From Propionibacteriaceae bacterium (lineage in GTDB: Bacteria; Actinomycetota; Actinomycetes; Propionibacteriales; Propionibacteriaceae), in contig JAPUEL010000016.1 in the NCBI GenBank assembly GCA_027492545.1, forward strand, positions 29,105 to 65,180: a stretch of 36,076 bases of DNA, read 5' to 3'. Shown piece after piece: positions 24,938 through 33,450 of the stretch. The translations under genes were made by a program, and so were the position numbers. How positions within the stretch are numbered: the stretch's first letter is position 1; each line of letters starts with the position of its first letter. Under the pieces are notes generated by a model. It was not told where the DNA came from. It was given only the letters and a program-made list of their open reading frames with translations, and did no database searches.

Positions 24938-24956
24938 TGTGGTTAGGCTAACCTAA
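24938..24956. promoter_or_regulatory. iron box (IdeR/DtxR-type operator)
   Basis: TGTGGTTAGGCTAACCTAA matches the DtxR/IdeR consensus TTAGGTTAGGCTAACCTAA at 17 of 19 positions. It covers a TAACCT -10 candidate (24949-24954) that lies seven bases before the GTG start of the reductase gene; TTGTGA at 24927-24932 is a possible -35. Iron-loaded repressor would block the promoter directly. Confidence 0.9.
24949..24954 (+). promoter_or_regulatory. -10 box of the iron operon, inside the iron box
   Basis: TAACCT followed by seven bases and GTG at 24962. There is no ribosome binding site, so the first gene is probably leaderless. Confidence 0.5.
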
Positions 24957-24961
24957 CTCGC

Positions 24962-25804
24962 GTGAGCATCGCGTCGCTGATGGAGAAGGCCCAGGTCCGG
25001 ATCGCCCAGGCGAGGAACCGGGGGGCCATGGCCCCCATGCCGGAGTCGGCCGGTCATCGTCTGTTCGAGGCCGAGGTGGTCGCCGTCGGTGACCCGTCCC
25101 CCTCGGTCCGCCGGATCACCCTGGGTGCCCGCGAGTTCGCCGGCTACGGCACTGTGGGCGCCGACGAGTACTTCGGCCTCCTCATGCCCGGCCCCTCCGG
25201 CCGGCTCGTCCTCCCCGATCCCGACCGCGTCAACATCCGCGCCGCCGTCGCAGACCTCCCCGAGGAGGACCGGCCGGTGCTGCGCTGGTACACCGTCCGC
25301 CGCCACGACCCCTCGGCCGGGACGGTCGACGTCGACATCGTCACGCACGGCACCGCCGGCCCCGGCTCGGCGTGGGCGCTCGGAGCGTCACCCGGGGACC
25401 GCGTCGGCTTCCGGCAGTGCGGGGCGCTGTTCCTCCCGGGTGACGCCACCCGGCTCTGCCTCGTCGTCGACGAGACCGCCGCCCCCGGCCTGGCCGCCAT
25501 CATGGAGTCGCGCGACCTGGATCCCGACTGCCGGATCATCGTCGAGACCTCCGATGCCGCGCACCTCACGCCCCTTCCGTGGCACCCCGGTCTGACCGTG
25601 GCGTGCCGCGACGGAGCCGCCCCGGGCGAGCGGGCCCGCGCGGTGCTGGCCGAGATCGACGTCGGCGACTACCACTACTTCTACCTCTGCGGGGAGAGCG
25701 ACCTCGCTGCCTCCTGCCGTCGTCTCCTCGTCACCGAGCGCGGCGTCGACAGGCAGCGGGTGCTGTTCTCCGGCTACTGGAAGCTCGGCCAGGCTCGCGT
25801 CTGA
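24962..25804 (+). CDS. siderophore-interacting ferric reductase (SIP/ViuB family)
   Basis: A 280-residue flavoprotein of the siderophore-interacting family, which reduces ferric iron in imported siderophores so that it can be released in the cytoplasm. The FAD-binding part covers about 30-165 (VRRITLGAREFAGYG, LRWYTVRRHDPSAGTVDVDIVTHG), with the C-terminal nucleotide domain holding LVVDETAAPGLAAIME and the family end YYLCGESD-like FYLCGESDLAASCRRLLV and SGYWKLG. First gene of the iron operon, directly behind the iron box; the GTG start is probably leaderless. Confidence 0.92.
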   Translation: MSIASLMEKAQVRIAQARNRGAMAPMPESAGHRLFEAEVVAVGDPSPSVRRITLGAREFAGYGTVGADEYFGLLMPGPSGRLVLPDPDRVNIRAAVADLPEEDRPVLRWYTVRRHDPSAGTVDVDIVTHGTAGPGSAWALGASPGDRVGFRQCGALFLPGDATRLCLVVDETAAPGLAAIMESRDLDPDCRIIVETSDAAHLTPLPWHPGLTVACRDGAAPGERARAVLAEIDVGDYHYFYLCGESDLAASCRRLLVTERGVDRQRVLFSGYWKLGQARV

Positions 25805-25831
25805 CCGGCCCTACCCTCAAGGAAACCCGAT

Positions 25832-26878
25832 ATGTCCCTTCTGTCCCGCCTGGCGGGCGCGGTTGCCGCCGTGCTCGCGCTCAGCGCCTGCTCCACCGGC
25901 CCGGCCGCCACGTCGAGCCCCGACGCGACAAGCACCGCCGCCGCGCCGTCCTCCGAGGCCGCCGACGCGTTCCCGGTCACCGTCACCCACGCCCTCGGTG
26001 AGGCGGTCATCGAGGCCGAGCCCACCCGGATCGCCACCATCGGCTGGACCGACCACGAGACGCTCGTCTCGCTGGGCGTCGTGCCCGTCGGCGCAGTGGA
26101 GATCACCTGGGGCGGCAACGCCGAGGGCTCGACCGACTGGTTCGACGCCGCCGTCGCCGAGCTGGGCAGCGAGCAGCCCACCCGCTACGACGACTCGGCC
26201 GGCGCCCCGATCGAGGAGATCGTCGCGCTGGAACCCGACCTGATCCTCGCCACCAACTCCGGCCTCACGCAGGAGGAGTACGACACCCTCAGCAAGGTCG
26301 CGCCCGTTGTGGCGTACCCCGAGGCGCCGTGGTCCACCTCCTGGCAGGACTCACTGGAGCTGGTCGGCCAGGCCGTCGGGCGCAGCGACAAGGCCGCCGA
26401 GGTGGAGGCCCAGACCACCGCCCTCCTCGAGGAGGCCGGCGCCGAGTACCCGGAGATCGCCGGCACCAGCGCCGCCTGGATCTGGTTCGCCGCCGCCGAC
26501 TACTCCAAGTTCGGCGTCTACACCGCCACCGACGCCCGCCCACGCTTCCTCGACGCCGTCGGCTTCGAGACTCCGGCCGTCGTCACGGAGCTCAGCGACG
26601 GCGCCCCCGGCCAGTTCTCCGTCGATGTGTCCGCCGAGCGGGCCTCGGAGTTCGACGCCGACGTGCTGGTCTTCTACACCGACGACTCGGTGAAGCTGGC
26701 CGACATCCAGGCGGCGCCGCTCATCCAGGACCTGCCGGCGCTGCAGAGCGGGGCCTTCGTGGCCTCGGGCGACCCGCAGCTGGCGCTGCCGCTGTCCAGC
26801 CCCACCCCGCTGAGCATCCCCGTCGCGGTGGAGAAGTTCCTGCCGCTGCTGGCGGAGGCCGCCGCGAAGGTCCAGTGA
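25832..26878 (+). CDS. iron-siderophore ABC transporter substrate-binding lipoprotein
   Basis: A 348-residue FecB/FepB-type binding protein. The signal peptide ends in a lipobox LALSAC with lipidated C20, followed by a Ser/Thr/Ala-rich tether (about 21-45). The two-lobed periplasmic-binding fold has typical PTRIATIGWTDHETLVSLGV and LEPDLILATNSGLTQEEYDTLSKVAPVV segments. It captures ferric siderophore outside the membrane for the permeases downstream. CAAGGAAA about 10 bases upstream is the ribosome binding site; the stop overlaps the first permease gene by GTGA. Confidence 0.93.
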   Translation: MSLLSRLAGAVAAVLALSACSTGPAATSSPDATSTAAAPSSEAADAFPVTVTHALGEAVIEAEPTRIATIGWTDHETLVSLGVVPVGAVEITWGGNAEGSTDWFDAAVAELGSEQPTRYDDSAGAPIEEIVALEPDLILATNSGLTQEEYDTLSKVAPVVAYPEAPWSTSWQDSLELVGQAVGRSDKAAEVEAQTTALLEEAGAEYPEIAGTSAAWIWFAAADYSKFGVYTATDARPRFLDAVGFETPAVVTELSDGAPGQFSVDVSAERASEFDADVLVFYTDDSVKLADIQAAPLIQDLPALQSGAFVASGDPQLALPLSSPTPLSIPVAVEKFLPLLAEAAAKVQ

Positions 26879-27849
26879 CGCTGACCCGGGCGGCCGGCGG
26901 CGTCATCGCCGTCGGTTGCCTCGGGGCCGCGGTGCTGGCGTCCTTCGCGCTCGGCGCCGTGAGCGTGCCGGTGGGTGACGTCGTGGCGTTCCTCACCGGC
27001 GGCGACCCGGTCACCGCCGCGATTCTCGCCGCCCGCGTGGACCGCACCCTCGTCGGGGTGGTCTGCGGGGCGGCGCTCGCGTTGTCCGGGGCCATCCTCC
27101 AGGGCGTCACCCGCAACCCGCTGGCGGACCCCGGCCTGCTCGGCATCAACGCGGGGGCGGCGTTGGCGATCGCGCTGGGCGTCGTCACCGGGGTCGGGGC
27201 CTCCCAGGGGACCGTCGTGGGGCTGAGCCTCCTGGGCGCCGGCGCCGCCGCGACCTTCGTAGCCCTGCTGAGCCGCGGCCGCAACGACCCGGTGCTGCTC
27301 GTCCTCCTCGGGGCCGCCGTCACGGCCGCGTGCCTGAGCGCCGTCTCCGCCGTCACCATCCGCAACCAGGCCGCGCTCGAGGTGATGCGCTTCTGGCAGG
27401 TGGGCTCCATCGGCGGGCGCGGTCTGCCGCTGCTGCTGCCGTCCTTGCCCGTGCTGCTCGCCGGCGCGGCGATGACGTTGTGGGCCGGCGCCACGCTCAA
27501 CACGCTGGCCGTCGGCGACGACCTCGCCACGGCCCTCGGCACCCGGCTCGGCCGCACCCGGGCCGTGCTCGGCACGGGCGCCGTGCTGCTGGCCGCCGGG
27601 TCGGTCGCCGTTGTCGGCCCCATCGGGTTCGTGGGCCTCGTCGTGCCCCACATCGTCCGCCTGCTGATGGGCCCGGACTACCGCGTCGTCATCGCAGGCT
27701 CCCTGGTGCTGGGTCCGGTGCTGCTGCTGACCGCCGACATCATCGGCCGCGTCGTCATGCCGCCCGCAGAGATCTCCGCCGGCCTCGTGGTGCTCCTCCT
27801 CGGCGCGCCGGTGCTGGTGGCGCTGGTGCGCAGGTCGGTGCACGCATGA
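26875..27849 (+). CDS. FecCD-type siderophore permease, subunit 1
   Basis: A 324-residue inner membrane protein of the BtuC/FecCD family with about nine to ten helices. Family motifs include LVGVVCGAALALSGAILQGVTRNPLADPGLLGINAGA (first half) and VAVVGPIGFVGLVVPHIVRLLMGPDYR, the loop that contacts the ATPase. GTG 26875 shares GTGA with the previous stop; ATGA links it to the second permease. The two permeases are paralogues and should form a heterodimer. Confidence 0.93.
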   Translation: MTLTRAAGGVIAVGCLGAAVLASFALGAVSVPVGDVVAFLTGGDPVTAAILAARVDRTLVGVVCGAALALSGAILQGVTRNPLADPGLLGINAGAALAIALGVVTGVGASQGTVVGLSLLGAGAAATFVALLSRGRNDPVLLVLLGAAVTAACLSAVSAVTIRNQAALEVMRFWQVGSIGGRGLPLLLPSLPVLLAGAAMTLWAGATLNTLAVGDDLATALGTRLGRTRAVLGTGAVLLAAGSVAVVGPIGFVGLVVPHIVRLLMGPDYRVVIAGSLVLGPVLLLTADIIGRVVMPPAEISAGLVVLLLGAPVLVALVRRSVHA

Positions 27850-28865
27850 CCGCCGCCGCACTCCGCGACGCGACGGCGCGCCGCCGTCGGCTCGTCCTCT
27901 CGGCCGCCGCGGTGGCGACAGCCGGGCTCTTCGTGGCCCGCGCGTTGCTGGGCGACTACCAGATCTCGGCCGTCGACGCCGTCCGGATCCTGCTGGGCGC
28001 CGACCTGGGGCCGGCCAGCTTCATCTTCCTGGAGACCAAGCTGCCCACGGCGCTCGTGGCCCTCGCCGCAGGGTTGGCCCTCGGGGGCTCCGGGGCCGCG
28101 TTCCAGTCCATGCTGCGCAACCCGCTCGCCAGCCCCGACGTGATGGGCGTGACGCTGGGCGCCAGCGCGGCCTCGGTCACGGGGCTCGTGGTGTTCGGGC
28201 TCAGCGGGGCCGCCGTCACCGCCGCGGGCTTCGCGGGCGGGTTGGCGGTGGCGCTCGGCATCTTCGTGCTCTCCGGGGGCGCGCACTCGGCGTCGAACAG
28301 GATCATCCTCATCGGGCTCGGCCTGGCGTTCGCTCTGCAGGCCGTCATCCACTGGGTGCTGATCCGCGGCAGCGTCTATCAGGCCCGCGACGCCATGCGC
28401 TGGCTGAGCGGCAGCCTCAACGCCATGACGTGGGACGGGGTGTCGCGGCTGTGGCTAGCAGTGGCGGTGGGACTGCCGCTGCTGCTGCTCCTGGGCCGCC
28501 CACTCAGGCTGATCGAGGTGGGCGACGACCTGGCCGGTGGGCTGGGCGTCCGAGTGGCGCGCGTCCGGCTCGGCGTGCTCCTGGTGGTGGTGCTACTGAC
28601 CGCCTCCGCGACCTCGGTGGCCGGGCCCATCGCCTTCGTCGGCCTGCTGGCCGGGCCGATCGCGCGCCGGCTCAACGCCGGCCGGTCGTCGCTGCCGCTG
28701 GCGGCGCTGGTGGGCGCCGCCGTCGTGCTGGGCGCGGACCTCCTGGGCGACGCCCGGTGGCCGTGGGGCCCCCTTCCGGTGGGGATCATCACCGGGCTTC
28801 TCGGCGCGCCCATGCTGGTGGCGCTTCTGCTGCGTTCGACCTCGGAGGAGGAGATCCATGGGTGA
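27846..28865 (+). CDS. FecCD-type siderophore permease, subunit 2
   Basis: A 339-residue BtuC/FecCD-family protein with motifs parallel to subunit 1: ALVALAAGLALGGSGAAFQSMLRNPLASPDVMGVTLGAS and TSVAGPIAFVGLLAGPIARRL. The ATG overlaps subunit 1 by ATGA, and its stop lies inside the start of the ATPase gene (8-bp overlap). Together with subunit 1 it forms the channel for ferric-siderophore import. Confidence 0.93.
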   Translation: MTAAALRDATARRRRLVLSAAAVATAGLFVARALLGDYQISAVDAVRILLGADLGPASFIFLETKLPTALVALAAGLALGGSGAAFQSMLRNPLASPDVMGVTLGASAASVTGLVVFGLSGAAVTAAGFAGGLAVALGIFVLSGGAHSASNRIILIGLGLAFALQAVIHWVLIRGSVYQARDAMRWLSGSLNAMTWDGVSRLWLAVAVGLPLLLLLGRPLRLIEVGDDLAGGLGVRVARVRLGVLLVVVLLTASATSVAGPIAFVGLLAGPIARRLNAGRSSLPLAALVGAAVVLGADLLGDARWPWGPLPVGIITGLLGAPMLVALLLRSTSEEEIHG

Positions 28866-29658
28866 GCTGATCGCGCGCTCGGTGACGCTGGGCTACGGCG
28901 ACCGCGTGGTGGCGCGGGACCTGGACGTGGAGGTGCCGGCTGGGCGGATCACGAGCATCGTCGGGCCCAACGGGTGCGGGAAGTCCACGCTGCTGCGCGG
29001 CTTCAGCCGGCTGCTGGCGCCGTCGTCAGGCCAGATCCTGCTCGACGGCGACGACGTCGCCACGCTGCCCGCGCGGGAGCTGGCGCGGCGGCTGGGGCTG
29101 CTGCCGCAGTCGCCGATCACGCCTGAGGCGATGACGGTCGCGGAGCTGGTGGGCCTGGGGCGGCACCCGCACCGGGCGCTGCTCGGCGGGTGGTCGCGGG
29201 CCGATCAGGACGCCGTCGACGAGGCCCTCGAGATGACCCGGACGGCGGAGCTGGCAGAGCGACGCGTCGATCAGCTCTCGGGCGGGCAGCGGCAGCGGGT
29301 GTGGCTCGCGACGGTGCTGGCGCAGCGCACCGCGACCCTGCTGCTGGACGAGCCCATCTCGTTCCTCGACATCGCGCGGGCAGTCGAGGTGCTGGACCTG
29401 GTCGTCGACCTCAACCGGCAGCGCGGGACGACGGTGGTGATGGTGCTGCACGACCTCAACCTGGCCGCCCGCTACAGCGACCGGCTCATCGCGATGCGCG
29501 ACGGCGCGATCGTCGCGGCGGGCACGCCGTCGGAGGTGGTGACGGAGGGCCTGGTCCGCGACGTCTTCGGCGTGCCGAGCCGGGTGATCCCGGACCCGGT
29601 CTCAGGCACCCCGCTGGTCGTCCCGATCGGCCGCCACCACTCCACTCCCGCGGGCTGA
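28858..29658 (+). CDS. siderophore ABC transporter ATPase (FecE/FepC type)
   Basis: A 266-residue ATPase: Walker A GPNGCGKST (36-44), signature LSGGQRQ (140-146), Walker B LLLDEP (161-166) and switch H198 in VLHDLN. It powers the FecCD permease pair. Last gene of the iron operon, overlapping the second permease gene by 8 bp. Its stop codon TGA (29656-29658) lies inside the first GGGCTGAGG unit of the tandem repeats, so the last four residues or so (TPAG) are encoded by repeat sequence. Confidence 0.94.
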   Translation: MGELIARSVTLGYGDRVVARDLDVEVPAGRITSIVGPNGCGKSTLLRGFSRLLAPSSGQILLDGDDVATLPARELARRLGLLPQSPITPEAMTVAELVGLGRHPHRALLGGWSRADQDAVDEALEMTRTAELAERRVDQLSGGQRQRVWLATVLAQRTATLLLDEPISFLDIARAVEVLDLVVDLNRQRGTTVVMVLHDLNLAARYSDRLIAMRDGAIVAAGTPSEVVTEGLVRDVFGVPSRVIPDPVSGTPLVVPIGRHHSTPAG

Positions 29659-29848
29659 GGTGCGAGGGGCGCAGCGACGAACCCCACTCCCGCGGGCTGA
29701 GGTGTGCGCAGCGGCGATCCCGCTCGCGTGGGCTGAGGTGCGAGGAGCGTAGCGACGAACCCCACTCCCGCGGGCTGAGGTGTGCGCAGCGGCGATCCCG
29801 CTCCCGTGGGCTGAGGTGCGAGGAGCGTAGCGACGAGCCTCGAAGCCT
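29640..29848. repeat. alternating 42/36-bp tandem repeats
   Basis: The core GGGCTGAGGTG starts at 29652, 29694, 29730, 29772 and 29808, giving spacings of 42, 36, 42 and 36. Type A units continue CGAGG(A/G)GCG(T/C)AGCGACGA; type B units continue TGCGCAGCGGCGATCCCG. The real period is thus a 78-bp A-B dimer, repeated two and a half times. The final A unit runs into the palindrome at 29809-29910. The first unit overlaps the end of the siderophore ATPase gene. Confidence 0.9.
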
Positions 29849-29910
29849 GACAAACGTTCCTTGTCAGCTCACCTCTTGAGGCTTCGAGGCCGCTTCGCGG
29901 CACCTCAGCC
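29809..29910. repeat. large nested palindromic element
   Basis: Outer arms GGCTGAGGTGC (29809-29819) and GCACCTCAGCC (29900-29910) are perfect complements. Inner arms GCCTCGAAGCCT (29837-29848) and AGGCTTCGAGGC (29879-29890) are also perfect. A third pair TGACAA/TTGTCA (29848-29853, 29861-29866) sits in the loop. No transposase is present. It resembles a REP/BIME- or MITE-like element; a decayed copy is at 533-645. Confidence 0.85.
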
Positions 29911-29956
29911 AGCGATGGGCGGCGCCTCAGCCAACTGGGAGGGCGAGGGAAGCGTT

Positions 29957-29986
29957 GAGGGCCCCCACCGTGCGGTGAGGGCCCTC
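29957..29986 (-). terminator. terminator hairpin of glgP
   Basis: GAGGGCCC and GGGCCCTC enclose CACCG-TG-CGGTG, a 13-bp stem with one C/A mismatch. It lies 20 bases past the glgP stop. No T-tract follows, as is common for terminators in GC-rich genomes, and it could also stop traffic from the iron operon. Confidence 0.65.
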
Positions 29987-30006
29987 GCTGACGCCGGCGT
30001 CGCGTC

Positions 30007-32565
30007 TCAGATCATCGGCGTGGTGTGCCAGATGCGCTGCAGGTAGTCGCGCATCGAGCGGTCCGAGCTGAAGTAGCCGCTGCGTGCCACGTTGAGGATG
30101 GCCGACCGCGTCCACGCCTTCTCGTCGGCGTACTTCGCCTCCACCTTGGCCTGCGCCTCCATGTAGGGCTGGAAGTCCGCCAGCGCCATGAAGCGGTCCT
30201 GGTGCAGCAGGTTGAACACCACCGAATCGAAGGTGTGCGGGTCGCCGTCGCTGAACTCGCCCGAGAGGATGAGATCCAGCGCCGCCTTCAGCTCGGGGTT
30301 GGACTCGTAGTAGGAGCCGGGGTTGTAGCCCTTGGCGCCCAGCTCCGCGACCTCCGGCTCGACCATGCCGAACAGGAAGAAGTGCTTGTCTCCCACCAGT
30401 TGGCGGATCTCGACGTTGGCGCCGTCGTCCGTGCCGATGGTCAGCGCGCCGTTGAGGGCGAACTTCATGTTGCCGGTACCCGAGGCCTCCATGCCGGCCA
30501 GCGAGATCTGCTCCGACAGGTCCGCCGCCGGGATCAGCTTCTCGGCGAGCGTGACGTTGTAGTTGGCCGGGAACGCCACCTTGAGGCGACCCTCGAGCCG
30601 CTCGTCGGCGTTGACCTTCTTGGCCACGGAGTTGATGAGGTGGATCGTGTCCTTGGCCATCCGGTAGCCGGGGGCGGCCTTCGCGCCGAACACGACGGTG
30701 CGCGGGGTGAGCTCGGAGGCGGCGATCTTGCCGGAGACCACCTGCTCGTACAGCGACACGATGTGCAGGACCTTGAGCGACTGCCGCTTGTACTCGTGCA
30801 GGCGCTTGACCATCACGTCGAGCAGGTGGCCGGCGGGCAGCTCGATGCCGTCGCGCTGCTTCAGCAGGTTGGTCAGGCGGGTCTTGTTCCACGCCTTGAC
30901 CGCACGGAACCGCTCCTGGAACTCAGGATCGTCGGCGTAGGGTTCGAGCTCCTTGAGCCGCTCGAGGTCCGTCACCCAGCCGTTGCCGATGTAGTCGCTG
31001 ATGAGCCCGGCCAGCTGGAAGTTGGCCATCCGCACGAAGCGACGGGGGGTCACGCCGTTGGTGACGTTGGTGAACTTGTCCGGCCAGAGTTGGGAGAAGT
31101 CCGGGAGCACCTTGTCGCGAAGCAGCTGCGAGTGCAGCGCGGCCACGCCGTTGACCTTCGTCCCGGCGACGGTGGCGAGGAACGCCATCCGGACGCCGCG
31201 CTCCGGGTACTCGGCGATCATCGACATGCGGCGGGCGCGCATCTCGTCGCCGGGGAACGCCTCGCGGACCTCGATGAGGAACTCCTCGTTGATCCGGAAG
31301 ATGATCTCCAGGTGGCGGGGGAGCAGGCGGCCGAGGAGGTCCGTGGACCACACCTCGAGGGCCTCCGGCAGCAGGGTGTGGCAGGTGTAGGCGAAGCAGG
31401 ACTTGGTGACCTCCCACGCCTCGTCCCACTCGAAGCCCTTCTCGTCGATCAGGACACGCATGAGCTCGGGGACCGCGATGACGGGATGGGTGTCGTTGAG
31501 CTGGAAGATGATCCGCTCCGACAGGTTGTGCAGGTCGAAGCCATCCTCGAGCTCGTTGGTGAGGAAGTCGTGCAGCGACGCGGCCACGAAGAAGTACTGC
31601 TGCTGAAGCCGCAGCTCCTTGCCCTGGGGCGTGGAGTCCTCCGGGTAGAGCACCTTGGTGATGTTCTCCGCGAAGGTCTGCGCCCGCACGGCCTGGGCGT
31701 AGTCGCCGGCGTTGAAGATCTGCAGGTCGAAGGCCTTGGTGGCCGACGCGCTCCACAGGCGCAGCGTGTTGACGCGGCCGTTGAGGTAGCCCGGGACCAT
31801 GTAGTTGTAGGGGACGGCGAGCACGTTCCAGGCGGGGACCCAGCGGGTGCACTCGCGGCCGTCATCGTCGAGGTACGTCTCTGTGTGGCCGCCGAAGTTC
31901 ACCTGGACGCTGGCCTCCGGGTGCGGGAACTCCCAGGGTGAGCCGAGGGCGAGCCACGTGTCGGGCTGCTCGACCTGGCGGCCGTCGACGAAGGTCTGAC
32001 GGAAGATGCCGTACTCGTAGCGGATGCCGTAGCCGATGCTGGGGACGTCCATGGTGGCCATGGAGTCGATGAAGCAGGCGGCGAGGCGGCCCAGGCCGCC
32101 GTTGCCGAGGCCGGGCTCTACCTCCTGGGCGCGGAGGGTGGCGATGTCGATGCCGCACAGCTCGAGGCCCTGCCTGGCGATCTCGCTCAGGTCCGTCGCC
32201 AACAATGCGTTGCCGAGCTGGCGACCGAGGAGGTACTCGGCCGACAGGTAGCCGATGGTCTTCACCTTCGCCTCGCGGGTCCTCCGGCTGGTCTCGAGCC
32301 AGCGGGCCATCAGGTAGTTCTTCACGGTGCTGGCGAGGGCGAGGTACTGATCGTTGACGCTGGAGCGCGAGAGGGTCACGCCCTGGTTGGTGTTCAGTTC
32401 GTGCAGGAACTCGCGGACGAAGCCGTCGACGGAGAAGGGCGGCGCGCCAACAGGTGCGGTGGCGAGCGGGTGCGTCGGGGTGGACGCGGGTCCGTACGTG
32501 CGGGTGTCGGTGTTCGGCGTCTCGTCGGCGGGCAACGGACGTCCATGCAGCGCTGTATCTGGCAT
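30007..32565 (-). CDS. glgP: glycogen/alpha-glucan phosphorylase
   Basis: An 852-residue PLP-dependent GT35 phosphorylase that releases glucose-1-phosphate from glycogen or maltodextrin. Complete: N-terminal domain with AEYLLGRQLGNALL and EPGLGNGGLGRLAACFIDSMAT, the ITKVLYPEDSTPQGKELRLQQQYFFV active-site stretch, and the PLP lysine K701 in SGTGNMKFALNG followed by GTDDGANVEI. The first 45 residues (TPNTDTRTYG, Pro/Thr-rich) are a variable extension. No ribosome binding site: TAATGT lies seven bases before the ATG, so the mRNA is probably leaderless. No other glycogen genes in the window. Confidence 0.97.
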   Translation of the reverse strand: MPDTALHGRPLPADETPNTDTRTYGPASTPTHPLATAPVGAPPFSVDGFVREFLHELNTNQGVTLSRSSVNDQYLALASTVKNYLMARWLETSRRTREAKVKTIGYLSAEYLLGRQLGNALLATDLSEIARQGLELCGIDIATLRAQEVEPGLGNGGLGRLAACFIDSMATMDVPSIGYGIRYEYGIFRQTFVDGRQVEQPDTWLALGSPWEFPHPEASVQVNFGGHTETYLDDDGRECTRWVPAWNVLAVPYNYMVPGYLNGRVNTLRLWSASATKAFDLQIFNAGDYAQAVRAQTFAENITKVLYPEDSTPQGKELRLQQQYFFVAASLHDFLTNELEDGFDLHNLSERIIFQLNDTHPVIAVPELMRVLIDEKGFEWDEAWEVTKSCFAYTCHTLLPEALEVWSTDLLGRLLPRHLEIIFRINEEFLIEVREAFPGDEMRARRMSMIAEYPERGVRMAFLATVAGTKVNGVAALHSQLLRDKVLPDFSQLWPDKFTNVTNGVTPRRFVRMANFQLAGLISDYIGNGWVTDLERLKELEPYADDPEFQERFRAVKAWNKTRLTNLLKQRDGIELPAGHLLDVMVKRLHEYKRQSLKVLHIVSLYEQVVSGKIAASELTPRTVVFGAKAAPGYRMAKDTIHLINSVAKKVNADERLEGRLKVAFPANYNVTLAEKLIPAADLSEQISLAGMEASGTGNMKFALNGALTIGTDDGANVEIRQLVGDKHFFLFGMVEPEVAELGAKGYNPGSYYESNPELKAALDLILSGEFSDGDPHTFDSVVFNLLHQDRFMALADFQPYMEAQAKVEAKYADEKAWTRSAILNVARSGYFSSDRSMRDYLQRIWHTTPMI

Positions 32566-32572
32566 GGCACAA

Positions 32573-32578
32573 ACATTA
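32573..32578 (-). promoter_or_regulatory. -10 box of a leaderless glgP promoter
   Basis: On the minus strand TAATGT, then TTGTGCC, then the glgP ATG at 32565. Confidence 0.6.
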
Positions 32579-32763
32579 GTTCAGCCGCGGCAGAAACTCG
32601 CAACCGCCCGTTTCGGAAAGGCGACGGTGGGGTAAGAATTCCGCACCCACCGTCCCGCGCGAGAAGCTCGCCACGATTCCCTGTCCACCTAGGATTCGTG
32701 CCTGCCCATGGTCCACGCCCTTGCCGGGCGCTCGGACGCCGGGCGGACCGGCCGCGTGGCGGT

Positions 32764-33450
32764 TCAGGCCGGCCACGCCTCGAGGGCGTAGGCGCGGGCC
32801 CAGAACTGCTCCTCGTACCAGGTGGCGTCGACGAACGCCGTGAGCATCAACTGCCTGGTGGCCTCGTCTGCGGCGGCTGCCGCGTCGTCGAGGAGTGCGA
32901 TGGCCTCCCGGGTGACCTGCTGGAAGGCAGGGTCCGCGTAGGCGGCCACCCAGCCCGCATAGGGGTGGTCGGCGAGCTGTGCGGCGCGTTCGGCGAGGGT
33001 GGCGCCCACGTCGGCGTAGACCCAGTAGCAGGGCAGCACCGCCGCGACACCCACCGCGTACGGCTCGAAGGCCGTCGCCGCGAGCAGCGAATTGACGTAG
33101 GCGCGGGTGGTGGGGGAGGCGACGGCGGGACGCGGGAGGCCGCTCAGCCGTGCGTCGGCCAGCAGCGCGTCGTGCATGAGCACCTCGGCCTCCACCGCCT
33201 CGCCCGCGCTGCGGGCCCAGAACGCGGCCGCCTGGGAGGTGGGGGCGCGGGAGGCGAGGGTGGCGAGCGCCCGGGTGTACCCGCGGAGGTAGAAGTCGTC
33301 CTGCCCGAGGTACTCGACGAAGCGGTGGGGCTCGAGGGTGCCGTCGGCGAGTTCGGTGAGGAGGGGGAGCCGGTCGATGCGCGCGCGGATCTCGGCGGTG
33401 GCGTCCCAGGCGTCGGCGCTGAAGGGGCCCGGGGCCCAGACGGGGCTCAC
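32764..33450 (-). CDS. tenA: TenA-family aminopyrimidine aminohydrolase (thiaminase II)
   Basis: A 228-residue all-helical enzyme that hydrolyses degraded thiamine pyrimidines so that HMP can be reused. The nucleophile is C141 in VAAVLPCYWVYADVG, with YLGQDDFYLRGYTRAL (47-62) and the C-terminal WYEEQFW glutamates completing the site. GTG start at 33450 shares GTGA with the thiD stop; the frame open upstream is antiphase through thiD. Last gene of the thiamine operon and so under the TPP riboswitch. It fits a salvage role beside ThiM, ThiD and ThiE. Confidence 0.93.
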   Translation of the reverse strand: MSPVWAPGPFSADAWDATAEIRARIDRLPLLTELADGTLEPHRFVEYLGQDDFYLRGYTRALATLASRAPTSQAAAFWARSAGEAVEAEVLMHDALLADARLSGLPRPAVASPTTRAYVNSLLAATAFEPYAVGVAAVLPCYWVYADVGATLAERAAQLADHPYAGWVAAYADPAFQQVTREAIALLDDAAAAADEATRQLMLTAFVDATWYEEQFWARAYALEAWPA

